Shown: piece by piece, positions 22,782 to 34,602 of the stretch
Layout: the number at the start of each line of letters is the position of its first letter
How positions within the stretch are numbered: position 1 is the stretch's first letter
Source of the DNA: Sperchopsis tessellata
Taxonomy: Eukaryota > Arthropoda > Insecta > Coleoptera > Hydrophilidae
DNA: 49,685 nucleotides
Assembly (NCBI GenBank): GCA_033557685.1
Contig: JAWQRN010000026.1
Location: 1 to 49,685 of the forward strand
Reading direction: 5' to 3'
Notes under the pieces: model-generated
Told to the model about the DNA's origin: nothing
Databases searched by the model: none
What the model saw: only the letters and a program-made list of their open reading frames with translations
Program-made: the position numbers and the translations under genes

Positions 22782-24416
22782 CTGTGGATTATGAGTAGGT
22801 CGTCCTAATTCACTGCTAGTATTATTTTTTCGAAAAATCGCTCTATGTAGCTTGGGAGAACCTAAAAAACTCTTTTCTTTTTTTGAGTCTGTTTGTTTTG
22901 AAAAAAAGCTTTTAAGCTTCCCCCCTTTATTACTCTTCTCATCCAGACTTAACTCAAATGCATATTTTGGATTGAAATTTCCTCTCGCATCTGGTGTTAA
23001 CGGTACAGGCGTATATTGCATAGCAGACTTGAGTTTAACCTTGGTGCAACTTCTATCACCAACTTTATCTGACCTCTTTAAGGAGTCCAAATATGACCTT
23101 TCTTCATTGGTTCTCTTTTTATCAGCAGAATTTAAACTAAGTTGCCTGACAATTCTATTTGTTTTTTTAGGCGTATCATAGTACATTCTAGCGTCAAGTG
23201 AACGATTTTGAGCAAATTGCACATCAGTCACAGTTTCAGGGCAGTAAATCATCTCATAAGAACGTTCTTCCAAATTACTTAATGATTTACAAGATTCAGT
23301 TTCTTGTAAATACTGTCTGTGAGTTTGAGCTCCCCAGCTATCATGAATATAATTTTCCTGTAATTTATGTGTTCTTGGTAGAGACCTATTAATTTTATCT
23401 TCATGATTATTCATACTTTTTGGATATGTATACATTTTAGAGTCATCCGAGTCCTTTTGTGATTTTTTCATGGACCCAGATCTTTTTCCAAAACAAGAAC
23501 TGGATTCTCGTTGTTCTTTCTTTGATTCAGAACAATCTGAAGCAGTTCTTGAATGCCGTTTCTTATGTTTTTCTTCTTTTTCTCTGGGCCTAATAGGTAC
23601 TTCCCCATAAACAACATCTGGTCTTATCAAATTATGGTTGATTGGAGGTGGGTCATCTTGTACTAGATGAGGATTTAACTTTCTCTCTTCTGTTTGTCTA
23701 TTCATCAGTTCCTCTAATGTTACAAAACCAGCCAAGTTCTCATTGTAAGGGGTTTTTATTTTATTAAAAGGAGTACTAAATTCACTGGCACATAAACTAG
23801 GATTACTCGCATGTGTATAACTGGATAATTTACTTAAAGGTACTGACGATTTCCTGACCACCTTCTCAATTTCTGGGGTTTTTGGTGGTTCTATACTGAG
23901 GTTAGGTACACTCACATTTTGGCACTGAGACAAAGTCTGAAGTTCAAGACGTGGTGCAAAATTTGGAATATGAGAAGTGAAATTTCCTGTTGATACACTT
24001 TCCATGTTTATATTTGATGATGGGAATTTTCTGTAAGACCTAAACTGGGCAGTTGGTACTGGCATGGCGCTTTTCATATTGTGAGGTTTAAAAAACCATT
24101 TTCTATCCAAGCTGGTGCTACCGCTTTGCGTTGAATCACAACTATTGTTACTTTTCTTTGAAGTAAATTTCTTTAGAGACCCAAATTTTGTCATGGGCTC
24201 ACTGGGCTTTTCTATTGTAGAAGACTTGGGTTTCTCTGTATCAGATTCATCTGTTTCTGAATATAAAATTTGATCAGATGTTTTAGACATGTCATTATGG
24301 AGGGCAGCAGCAGATATCATTTCAATCCATGACGTTACCATTTCTGGATCGTCCACAGAGAAATAAAATACTGTGCCAGTGTGATAAACCTTGAAGGCAT
24401 TTGATCTCGATTTTAC
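22782..24416 (-). CDS. cnk: CNK, end of PH domain and long Ser/Lys-rich tail
   Basis: The acceptor is TTTTTAG|GTAAAATC and the donor CCACAG|GTAAGAG; the exon is 1635 nt (545 codons, phase 0 at both ends). The first 40 residues finish the PH domain: KSRSNAFKVYHTGTVFYFSV, then SWIEMISAAALHND with the conserved C-terminal helix Trp. The rest is predicted disordered and basic, with Ser-rich stretches, a KEKEEKHKKRHSR-like basic cluster, and RSYEMIYCPE (Tyr codon 23258-23256). That YEMI motif resembles the pYELI site through which Drosophila CNK binds the Src42 SH2 domain; the equivalence is inferred. A TPKK-type motif follows (ARMYYDTPKKTNR). No frame breaks occur over 1.6 kb, supporting a live gene. 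Confidence 0.93.
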
Positions 24417-24514
24417 CTAAAAAAAAAAAAACGATAATATCAAACCCCAATATATAATACAAATGTCTAATACTTAAACATTACTTATGAATTTAAATGT
24501 TAAACTTAATTTAC

Positions 24515-24729
24515 CTCGTCAGCAATAGTTGCTGTAAATCCGGTAAGAAAGATTAGGCCCTCTGCTTTTATAGCATCTTTTGTTTTGAACCCATATAAAC
24601 AATTTCCATTTAACACAAACCATCTCTTCTCCCAGTGAACATTTTGGTTGTGCTTATGTCGCAAACGCTGGTACAAATATCCTTGCAATTCTCCTGGGCT
24701 TACATCATTAACAATGACCCTTCTCCTTT
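24515..24729 (-). CDS. cnk: CNK, N-terminal half of PH domain
   Basis: The exon follows a poly-T tract and AG and ends GACGAG|GTAAAT. It is 215 nt. Two bases complete a Lys codon from the previous exon, giving KRRRVIVNDVSPGELQGYLY, then WEKRWFVLNGNCLYGF and AEGLIFLTGFTATIADE. The KRRR lead-in just before the PH domain is also found in vertebrate CNK2 (KRRRIS). PH domains of CNK bind membrane phosphoinositides and place the RAF scaffold at the plasma membrane. Strand pattern and the Trp-Phe-Val-Leu core are intact. The donor and acceptor phases match both neighbours exactly. Confidence 0.95.
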
Positions 24730-25129
24730 CTAAAAAAAAAAAACATTTTTTCCAAATGTTTCAATTCTTTATACATAGTTTCACAAAATGGACGCTACAG
24801 CTCCCCTTTGGGCACTGGAAGGGTATGGAGGGAGTTGCTGGCCCCAAGAGTAGTAAAGAGGCAATAAGAGAACAATACAAAAATTTGGTCAACAAAACAT
24901 TTTATATGCACATATCCAGTTGACTCTACAGACACACTTAGTCATACATTGTCGCAAGAATCATACCATTAACTGTTCGTACATGTTGGTCCACTGGTCG
25001 TACAATGTAACGATTCTTTTATTTTCTACTCAATCTATGAAACATTCAAAATTAGAAGATCATTTGAAAAAAGTCCATGCTGATAAAAAAGATAAAGATT
25101 TATATGAATGTTGTGTCCAGGTGGAATCC
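24730..25129. other. Intron DNA next to the PH exon, nothing recognised
   Basis: Part of the 3.3 kb intron between CNK exons 28069 and 24729. Short frames only. The polypyrimidine tract of the PH-exon acceptor lies on the minus strand at 24732-24743. Confidence 0.5.
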
Positions 25130-25606
25130 TTGTAGAGGCTCTGATAAGTTCCGACGTTTCGCCCACTGTTACAAGGGTCATTTTCAAAGTGAGTGATAGT
25201 ACTTCAAGGACTGGAGTGGGGTATATGTACTAGGGTGGAGCCGTTCAATTCAAGCAGTTGTAATCAAGTGCTGGAGGAGAGAAACCGGCGAGGGTGATCC
25301 TTCAAGCGATGTAAAGTTGAAAAAAGTTTTGGGCAATTATAAACCTAAACGGCCTCTCTGAATTTTCTGGGAAAATAAGAAGGCTGTTACTTGATTAATT
25401 CCGATGTTCAGCCACGGCTGATTGATACATAAATAAGTAGCAATCGTACGCTTAGTTTCTGCGATATAGACTTTATCACAAGAACAAGGGATCTGATAAA
25501 CCCCTACACTTTGCAACGAGATGACAGCTTTTGAAGAAAAGGGAAAGTGACACAGTAATGGTGAATATGGAGAGTTGGGATGAAAAGAAATCAGTGATGG
25601 TATCAA
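25130..25606 (-). mobile_element. Penelope-like element, GIY-YIG endonuclease fragment
   Basis: The minus-strand frame gives AVISLQSVGVYQIPCSCDKV, then YIAETKRTIATYL. This matches the Penelope endonuclease start GVYxIPCxCGKxYIGxTxRxIxxRLxEH. The GIY motif is GVY, which is normal for the family. The YIG Gly has become Ala, and the catalytic Arg region reads RTIATYL, so the domain is probably inactive. About 400 bp downstream on the same strand is the family tail, AATGACCCTTGTAACAGTG then GGCGAAACGTCGG (25195-25155). It sits in a CNK intron, on the same strand as the host gene. Confidence 0.75.
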
Positions 25607-26199
25607 AATCAGAGAAATCTCAGTGAAAGAGAGATCAGAAGGAAAGAGAACTAGAACTGCATATCAGAAGTTGTTCGTCGAGGGAAAATGGTTCCGCTGG
25701 GATGAGGAAAAGGAGCAGCTTGAACCAAAAAACTAGAGCACAATGATGATGAACTTGGATGGCAATGAAAAAGGAATGCAAATAGGATTGGAATGTGGTG
25801 GGAGTGAAGAATAAGGATGACGATTTTTGGGACGATATAAAAAGCTTTGAGGTGATAGGTATGATGGAAACTTGGGTAAGAGAGATTGAAAAAAATTGGA
25901 AGACAGCTTACTGCAAGAATTTGAATGGAGAAGAAAATAGAAGAGGAAGGGCAATCATTGTATACTTGTTTTGTGCATTTTCTTTGAAATCGGTGGTAAT
26001 TCTACAAAGAACAATTATGATTTAAAATAACCTGTGTAATCTGCTTACAATGGGCTTAAAAGAACCAAGAGAATTGATCCATTATAAAGAATAATCCATG
26101 AACAACAATACACAGAACCAAATATTTTGAGATCAGAATTGAAAACCACAGTAAAGAAATAATATATATAAATAAAATCTGAGATATGCCGTCAATACT
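25607..26199. other. Intron DNA, no feature recognised
   Basis: Short overlapping frames on both strands without motifs. The minus-strand Penelope fragment may extend into the lower part, but no RT block was read. Confidence 0.4.
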
Positions 26200-26800
26200 A
26201 TAATAATAGCTTCGAACACAAAAGAACTGGATGTAATCATGTTCCAGTTATGTAATACAAGCAAGGAATATGGGCATGAGTTAAATACAAGCAATCCAAA
26301 AGTAATGGTGGTTGATCAGATACATAATGGGCCCCATGTTCGTAGCATTACTGACTTCGAAATGGTAAGCCATTTCAACCGCCTGGGCTCAATCATTACT
26401 AATACAGGCATCTGTGAAGAAGAGAATAGATGGTATTTGACCATTGCAAGAGCGGCAACAACTAATCTCATCCCAATATGGAAAGACACTGTCATAACAA
26501 GAAAACCCAAGTTAAACTTGAACAATTAAACAGACAGATTCAAAGTATTTGAAATGTGGATGAATAGGCGCATGCTCCGCAAGCTATGGACGGCTCACCG
26601 AACCATCGTATCAATTCTTGAAGAACTATCCATCAAATAACGCCTTTCAATCAGAATCAGTCGGTCATTCCTCAAGTATTTTGGGCATATTGAATGGTAA
26701 GCTCATGGAGAAACTTATTAAGGAGAGAAAAATCCAAGGGCGAAGACTAGCAGGACCATAAGGTATTGGCGGCAGGTGTCTGAGCCGTTAATGTTTTGTG
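26200..26800 (+). mobile_element. LINE C-terminal fragment (after RT)
   Basis: The plus-strand frame 26239-26529 reads NTSKEYGHELNTSNPKVMVV, then FNRLGSIITNTGICEEENRW and LTIARAATTNLIPIWKD. After a stop it continues with FEMWMNRRMLRKLWTAHRT and VSILEELSIK. These are the RT thumb and C-terminal blocks of an endonuclease-type LINE: YGLxINxxKTKxMVV, YLGSxIxxxGxCxxEI, IARAAxxxLxxIWKD, AFEMWCxRRMLRIxWTxxxTN. The catalytic FADD box upstream is missing. Stop codons and frame changes show decay. Confidence 0.78.
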
Positions 26801-26959
26801 ATGCCAGGATCGAGGAAGACGAGGTGAGTGTCTATTTTATGAGAATATGAATTAAATACATAAATTTTAAGGGGATAAACGCATTGAAAAATTAAACCTA
26901 GAAAATTCCAATTATGTACTTTTAATCAAAAATATGTAAAACAAAACATATTTTTTTTT

Positions 26960-27970
26960 ATTTTTATACATTATTATTTACAAAATTATAAGGTAACACA
27001 CTACAGGTATCAATGTCCCACGTAAAACTATAAATTTGATCTCGTTTGTGACAGTATCACCTCAAATTGTTAAGCACAAATTTTAGGGATGTAACAAAAG
27101 ATTCCACTCATAATGGACGAGAATAACAATATATAGTCCATTATAGGCGAAAGTCTATTATAAGCGAATCCATCATAAATGAAGATTTTACTTAATCTGA
27201 TAAATAAAAACAGTGCGATATAAATATTTTTTTAAAATTCCTGCCAGGCCATAATACTCTATTATCAAGTAGCTAAAAAGAAAATAATATAGTTTACAAT
27301 GGGCACATGCTGAAAGCTGAACGTTTATATGAAGGAAAATGCAATAAGAAACCTACGAAATATTTAGTTGATCTATTGTGCTAGTATGACCATGAAGTAT
27401 AACGACTGCCCCCCCATCATTGTCAGTTTAATGTAATTAAAATGGTATGGGCAAATTCAAAATCTTATTATATCAACATATTGCCAAAAATGGATATTAC
27501 GATTAAAAAGTTCTAGAAACATTGGAAAAAAGGTTTTGGACAAATGTACCCCAGATGTATGACATGCAAAAATTCAACATACTATACTTATAATACAATA
27601 TTTTGAAAGAGAAAGAAAATTAAAGAATATATTCCACCAATTAGCATTGACACACACAACGAGGATGACTCCAAATAATTAAATTTTTAATGATTACAAA
27701 TATTCATTTCAATATCAAAAAAAAAGCATTATATTTAGTTCATTTAAAATATGAAACGCCACTGTTAGTGTCATTAGACCACACATAGATTATTTCAGAA
27801 AATTGCAAATGTAACTCCAACTATAATGCTAAATTCAAATTGAATGCAATTTCGTTCTCCACAGTTGCAATAGTTAAGTTCCAAAAACATTTGTATTTTG
27901 TTCCGGAAAAATAAAGTCCTTCATATGAAAAGAATGGACAATTACTTAATAGAAAACCAACACGAAAAAG
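26960..27970. repeat. Repeat copy A (about 1 kb), duplicated at 32729-33913
   Basis: This segment is about 97-98% identical by eye to A' (32729-33913) over its whole length, from TTTTTATACATTATTATTT to the shared right end ...CAACACGAAAAAG. A' has about 165 extra bases (32950-33137) that A lacks. The left part contains TCCATTATAGGCG, TCTATTATAAGCGAATCC and CATAA(A/G)TGA, reminiscent of pogo/Tigger ends (TTATAACGAA-type). It has no long open frame. It lies about 100 bp beyond the donor of the large CNK exon. Confidence 0.85.
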
Positions 27971-28068
27971 TTATAAGAAATTTGTCATTATTATTATAAG
28001 TGAATAAAACTTGAAAACACATTCTGCTATAATACAAATAAAAAGAAACTGAAGGAGTAAATACTTAC

Positions 28069-29608
28069 TAGCAATTAAAGAATTTTTTTTCTTCCCAGAT
28101 TTACTTTTACTAGAATAGATCATAGCTCGTACCACTGAATTTGTAGGTGATATTTTCGTTTCACTAGACTTGCTTGTGTCAATATGAGGAACCGATTTGT
28201 TTGAAATATCCACATCAGGAAACTCATTTTTATAATGTTTTGTAACAGGAGTTGATGCAATTTTAGGCTCAAATTTCGGTTTGGTGTTATCATAGTTATC
28301 ATAAAGTCCATAAGTTTGTTCTTGCCTTGTATTTGAATGTTTCCGTACATCCTGAACCTGAGATTTACCAAAAATATCTGCTAGATTATTATGTGCTTCT
28401 GCTACCAATTTCGAAGACTCCATTGTTGGGTCATACATAGGTGGTTTATTAGCACTCATGTACATTATAGGCAGTCTTTTTGGAATATCTATAAAAGGTT
28501 TTGGACTTTCCGCAGGATAGCGTGGCTTGTAATTTTCTAGGGTACAAGTTCTAGGTGGAGGTTTCGGCGGTACATCTTTAACTTCTGTTATTTTGTTAAT
28601 TGTTATGTATTCACTAATACTATCACATTTGTCAGGCTCCAATGGTAAAATATCCAAAATCACGGTAGGATTTCTGGCCTCAACCATTGGGATTCCTAGT
28701 TCTAACTTTATTGGTTCTTCTTTTTGATAAATATCAATTGGAGATGAAGGTTCAATAGTTCTTTCAATAGTAGTCGACACTTTAATTATATCATTACTTT
28801 CCATAGTGAAATCATAAGCAGGGGTGCTATGACTTTTATCCAATTTTCCTCTAATAGTTCGAGGAGGAACTACAGGTTTCTTCTCACATTTTTGAGGAAT
28901 CTCTGGTGGTTTATTTATTTGTGAACGGGGAAATACTTTTGGCTTCATAGGCGTCATTTTTATTTCACTTGATGTATCAAACTTTTTTATTATATTATGG
29001 ATATGAACGTCTGCAAAAACTGCATCTTTATCTTTACCATTATTAGTTGATCCATTTGCAATATCTTCATCTTTCCTAGCATCTATAGGTTTTAGTTCAC
29101 TGGGTGCTAATTTGATCTCTTCAGATTCTTCTTCTTTTCCATCTATTTTCATTTTGCTTCTATCAGTCAAATCTTCAGCTTCGTCTATAAAATCTATACT
29201 TTCATTTGCGGCTGATAAACTACTAAGGGAACTAACACTCACACTTTTATCTTCACTTGATTTTAAATTGGACGGTTCAATTAAATGGTGTTGTTGGTCT
29301 TCAAATTTTACTACTGGAAATTCTTTGTTATTCACTTGATTACTGTCTTCAAAGTTAACTTTCTTTTTAGCTAATGTTTTCTCCTGAAAGCCTCTTTTAA
29401 AGGAGTTTTTGAAACTAGAGTTTCTTCTTTCGTTTTGAGCAATTCCTATAACTGTAGTGGGTCTTGGAGTTAATTCTAAACCATGGCTACATGATGCACT
29501 CTTGTCTCTCCTAAACATGGAGTCTTCTTCGTAGTTTTCAGCTTGTATGTGGTAGGAACTTGAATGTGTCGATGCAGCTTCGTGTTTTAACTGCTTCCAA
29601 AACTGAAA
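28069..29608 (-). CDS. cnk: CNK, large central exon, proline-rich linker
   Basis: The acceptor is TTTTTTAG before 29608 and the donor is the perfect consensus A|GTAAGT at 28068. The exon is 1540 nt; it enters in phase 0 (FQFWKQLKHEAASTH) and leaves one base into a Lys codon. The first Met at 29518 is internal. The segment is low in predicted structure and carries likely SH3 ligands: KKPVVPPRTIRGK and VPPKPPPRTC. Acidic and Ser-rich stretches surround them. It corresponds to the linker between the PDZ and PH domains of CNK. Its end NSLIA joins the PH exon as NSLIAKRRRV, as in vertebrate CNK2. The open reading past the donor into the intron is intron read-through. Confidence 0.95.
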
Positions 29609-30359
29609 CTAAAAAATAGTATAAAATTATTGGGAAATAATTAAAGTATCAAAAGTTATTCAGCAAATACTTTTGATACTTTATATATTATATTTCTTAC
29701 TAAGCATGCTCGTTATTTTAATTATTTGTTTTTCCATTAAATTAAATTTTAGTTACAATTGATAACAAATTTTTATAAAAGCGTAGCTTTTCTTTTTCCA
29801 ACTAAATAAATTTTTAATTAAGAAAACATGTCAAATAATAAGAAAAAAATTAAATTTGTTCATTTTTAAGCTGAATCAATCTGTGCCACCTCTTTTTTTC
29901 CAAAAATTCAGGCCAACCCTGGAAGATTTAATATGATTTTGTTTTTAAAATAACTAATATTTTCAACAAAATTGGATGCTGTTACTTAAAATCTAGACTG
30001 CATATAAAGAAGTTCTTGAAATGTCTTAGGAATTGCCTAGTAGTACAATTTTTAAATTGTTGTTGTTTTATTATATATACTCTGGCAGGAGAGACACCCT
30101 TAGCCTTGTCTTTGTGACCAATTTGCCCATATCGGCTTAGAATCTGTTTGTTTACCTGTGTTCATGCGTGCCCTATAGTGCCAGAAAAGAAAACCTTCTC
30201 TATCTATAACGCAGGGAAAAACAATGAATAAAAGGCATATTAATTTCGCCATTCCTGTTGTACAGACGTACAATTTTTAATACAATTTGTCATTAAACCT
30301 GCTTTTATCATGCATTGTTCATACTAGTAAAATATTTGTATTTCAATTTCATTCAGAAC
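29609..30359. other. Start of the 18.2 kb CNK intron, nothing recognised
   Basis: AT-rich intron DNA with a somewhat GC-richer stretch at 30085-30200; no motif seen. Confidence 0.45.
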
Positions 30360-32045
30360 AAAAAAAATTAAACGTTATAGACTTCCACGATGATGTATAA
30401 TACACCGATGAAAACATCATGCAGATTACTCACAAAATAGGAAGACACCATAAACATCATAAGTGTATATAGACCGGACATAACTAAGCCGAAAGTGGAA
30501 AGAGAAAACTTTTTAGAAAAACTAGAAACAGCGGTAAATAAGACGTCAAAACACAAAAAACAAATTCTGATTGGGGATTTTAACTACAGAATCGGTAATG
30601 CACCAGTAGAAGGAGTAAAGGTTTAATGAAGATACATTAAACAACAATGTGTGAAATTTTAGAAACATCATGTGCAACGAACTTAGAATAAATAATACAT
30701 TCTTCAACTATAAACCCCAGTACAAATATACATATAATAACTAAAGAGAACAAAAACCCATAATAAACTTTATAATAACAAACTGCACCATATACTCAAA
30801 GGAAATCATAGATGGCCTAGTATTATGCAAATACAGGAAGAAAGTAATATTACATAAGGGGAAAAACCCATAAAACTGTACCAAGCAAGACTTCAACACA
30901 AAATTCAAGAAAACATCATAACAGAGCAAGATAACATAAATGAAGCCTAGCTGAAAATAAGATCACATATAATCAGGTTCAGCGGGAGCAATAAGAAAAT
31001 GAAAATCAACTTAAATGGAAAAGGAAACAAAAAACCATGATTCACAGAAGAAATGTGGGAAATAGCCAGAGAAAAATGAGAAGCGTATATAAGATATAGA
31101 AATCACAAAACACCTGAGGAATATAACAATTTCAAGGAAGTCAGAAATTGAACAAACCAATCCAAAAGAGAACTGAAAGAACGATACAGGGAGGACTTCT
31201 CTGCGGAGATGTAACATGACCCCTACAGAGGACAGAAAAAAGTGTGGAAGATGCTAAGAAAAAGAAAAAGAGTGGAAAATTAAGAGGTACAAGTAAACAC
31301 CATTACCTCAGAAAAATGGGTAGCGTACTTTAAGGAGACCTACAACGAACAAACAAAAGTCTAAATCAATCAAGAAGAGGAAACGCCAAATACTAATACA
31401 CAAACTACTGAACATCTTGAAATATCTCTGGACAACGTGCGCTCAACAGTCAAACGCCTAAAAAACAGAAAAGCGCCAGGCACCGACGATATTACTAACG
31501 AAATTATCAAAAACGATGGAGAGCCAACACTAAAAGTCATAACTAAAACTCTTCCGAAAGATCATCACAGGACAAAAGATCCCAGAAGATTGGTAAACAA
31601 GTATAATGGTATCGATATGTAAGAAAGGATCAAAAAAAGAACCAAAAAACTATAGAGGTATCACTCCCTTAAGCGCTGTACTAAAAACATTCACCAGAAT
31701 AATAGGGGAGAGAACTGAACATAGGTTCCCACCCTATATGAAGAACAACAAGGATTCTGCAGAAACAGGTCCACTCTAGATGCTATCTTTATACTACGAC
31801 AAATATCAGAAAAAGGAATCGAATTCGACAAACTCATCTTCCTATGCATTGTTGACCTGAATCAAGAGTTTGACCGAGTACGACTCACCGAAATCGTCAA
31901 AATCTTACAATACAATGAGGTCAACGAGAAATTTATCAGAATCATATAAGAGCTTAACACCAACAGCAAAACACACATTAAATTCAACCAAGTACTGACA
32001 GAAGAGGTGGAAGTCAGTGTGGAGGTCCGGCAGGGAGACACTCCA
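30360..32045 (+). mobile_element. LINE with endonuclease and RT, truncated before the RT active site
   Basis: Reading across frameshifts gives the endonuclease part: VYRPDITKPKVERENFLEKL near 30465, QILIGDFNYRIGN near 30565 (the GDFN catalytic motif is intact), LRINNTFFNYKPQYKYT near 30685-30735, and PIINFIIT near 30760 (active copies have IDYI). The RT part reads RLKNRKAPGTDDITNEII near 31455, then ICKKGSKKEPKNYRGITPLS near 31615-31670, QQGFCRNRSTLDAIFILRQI near 31748-31808, and LCIVDLNQEFDRV near 31845. It ends at VRQGDTPSPT, where repeat B begins. The FADD box that should follow is lost. It lies antisense to the host CNK gene. Confidence 0.82.
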
Positions 32046-32728
32046 AGCCCAACCCGACCGCTTAAAAGTGGATGGAGAGCTGGACATCCATATCGCAAGA
32101 GCACTAGTTAGCGGAATTAACAGCACTTAGTCCTAGAGTGAGAATAAGAAGAAGACTTCCACGTTTATTATATGTTTGAATGTTTTTTTCGGATGGAAAC
32201 AACATTCATAACAAAAAAATAGTTTAGCAGTGATTTTATTAATTTTTGAATGAATGAATCCAGTGTAAAAATATTAAAATATCCCTTATTTAAAATGAAC
32301 TTATGTTAAACAATATCAACAAATTATTTTAAGTGAAGAACACTGATACATGTCACCTTCTTTCACATCATTAACTTTAAACATTAGTTTTACACATGAT
32401 AGTACTTTATTTTATTAGTCAACTAATAGTTATGGTAACGCCTATTGCGACCAATTAACAAATACTAGTGGAACAATTACAGAAATATGCCATGGCAATA
32501 AAAATGCACTTCTAAAAATTTCCTAGATTTGTACCGATTTGACAGGAAGAACAGCATTGTCCAAAATTGTAACATCAACGTAAACTATTGACATAGAGTA
32601 CAAAGAACAACAAATTTATCTTTGAGACCAATTTTATTGGTCTCACTGATGCTATATTAGTATGACAAAGTCAGTTTAGATAAAGATGATAGCACCAACT
32701 ATTTTCAAGAAAAAATGATAACATAAAC
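32045..32728. repeat. Repeat B, first copy
   Basis: About 680 bp starting at AAGCCCAACCC, within the QGDTPSPT codons of the LINE, and ending GATAACATAAA. It is repeated in direct orientation at 33912-34602, with roughly 97% identity by eye. It has no long frame. It includes ATTAGTCAACTAATAGT-like and AATTTCCTAGATTTGTACC blocks shared by both copies. Confidence 0.85.
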
Positions 32729-33913
32729 ATTTTTATACATTATTATTTTCAACAATTATAAGGTGACACACTACAGGTATCAATGTCCCATATAAAACTA
32801 TAAATTTGATCTCGTTTGTGACAGTATCACCTCAAATTGTTACGCACAAATTTAAGGGATTTAACAAAACATTCCACTCATAATGGACGGGGATAACAAT
32901 ATATAGTCCATTATAGGCGAAAGTCTATTATAAGCGAATCCATCATAAGTGAGGATTTTACTTGCATTTTATCTGAAACTCGCAGAATTTACCATTAGAA
33001 TTGTATGACAGTGAAATAATATTACTTTTTCGCACAATTAACATTATAATGGTACTATTTGAATGTACCCTGTTCTAGTCAATATTTCTTTGTTAGATTT
33101 ATTGTCATCTGCAATAGCTCCATCCTGGAAAACTGTCTGATAAATAAAAACAGTGTAATATAAATATTTTTTTAAAATTCCTGCCAGGCCATAATACTCT
33201 ATTATCGAGTAGCTAAAAAGAAAATAATATAGTTTACAATGGGCACATGCTGAAAGCTGAACTTTTATATGAAGGAAAATGCAATAAGAAACCTACGAAA
33301 TATTTAGTTGAACTATTGTGCTAGTATGGCCATGAAGTATAACGACTGCCCCCCCATCATTGTCAGTTTAATGTAATTAAAATGGTATGGGCAAATTCAA
33401 AATCTTATTATATCAACATATTGCCAAAAATGGATATTACGATTAAAAAGTTCTAGAAATATGGGAAAAAAGGTTTTGGACAAATGTACCCCAGATGTAT
33501 GACATGCAAAAATTCAACATACTAAACTTATAATACAATATTTTGAAAGAGAAAGAAAATTATAGAATATATTCCACCAATTAGCATTGACATCCACAAC
33601 GAGGATGACTCCAAATAATTTAATTTTTAATGATAACAAATATTCATTTCAATATCAAAAAAAAAAAACCATTATATTTAGTTCATTTGAAATATGAAAC
33701 GCCACTGTTAGTGTCATTAGACCACACATAGATTGTTTCAGACAATTGCAAATGTAACTCCAACTATAATGCTAAATTCAAATTGAATGCAAATTCGTTC
33801 TCCACAGTTGCAATAATTAAGTTCCAAAAACATTTGTATTTTGTTCCGGAAAAATAAAGTCCATCATATGAAAAGAATGGACAATTACTTAATAGAAAAC
33901 CAACACGAAAAAG
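32729..33913. repeat. Repeat A' (about 1.18 kb), sister of 26960-27970
   Basis: Same ends as copy A, plus an extra segment of about 165 bp (32950-33137). It is flanked on both sides by the direct repeats B and B'. On the minus strand the extra segment reads QTVFQDGAIADDNKSNKEIL, which could be the worn end of a coding region. The CTTATAATAGACTTTCGCC and CTCACTTATGATGG sequences next to it look like pogo-type ends. The assignment to pogo is an inference. Confidence 0.8.
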
Positions 33914-34602
33914 CCCAACCCCACTCGACTGCTTAAAAGATGGATGGAGAGCTGGACATCCATATCGCAAGAGCACTAGTTAGCGGAATTAACAGCACTT
34001 AGTCCTAGAGTGAGAATAAGAAGAAGACTTCCACGGTTATTATATGTTTGAATATTTTTTTCGGGTGGAAACAACATTCATAACAAAAGAATAGTTTAGC
34101 AGTGATTTTATTAATTTTTGAATGAATGAATCTTCAGTGTAAAAATAATAAAATATCCCTTATCTTAAATGAACTTATGTTAAACAACATCAAAAAATTA
34201 TTTTAAGTGAAGAACACTGATACATGTTACCTTCTTTCACATCATTAACTTTAAACATTAGTTTTTCACATGATAGTACTTTATTTTTTTAGTCAACTGC
34301 TAGTTATAGTAACGCCTATTGCGACCAATTAACAAATACTAGTGGAACAATTACAGAAATATGCCATGGCAATAAAAATGCACTTCTAAAAATTTCCTAG
34401 ATTTGTACCGATTTGACAGGAAGAACATCATTGTCCAAAATTGTAACATCAACGTAAACTATTGACATAAGAGTACAAAGAACAACAAATTTATCTTTGA
34501 GACCAATTTTATTGATCTCACTGATGCTATATTAGTATGATAAAGTCAGTTTAGATGAAGATGATAGCACCAACTATTTTCAAGAAAAAATGATAACATA
34601 AA
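33912..34602. repeat. Repeat B', second copy
   Basis: Direct repeat of 32045-32728 with the same left start (AAGCCCAACCC) and right end (GATAACATAAA). Small differences include ACTCG inserted near 33925 and a TTC insertion near 34132. Confidence 0.85.

Noticed and set aside
27971..28068. C-terminal extension of the large CNK exon (ending near 27971)
   Set aside because: A perfect GTAAGT donor at 28068 joins in phase to the PH exon; the hydrophobic read-through (LLLQFLFICIIAE) is intron translation.
32045..34602. LTR retrotransposon with B and B' as LTRs
   Set aside because: The repeats do not start TG and end CA, no primer binding site or polypurine tract is evident, there is no gag/pol inside, and B begins within LINE coding sequence.
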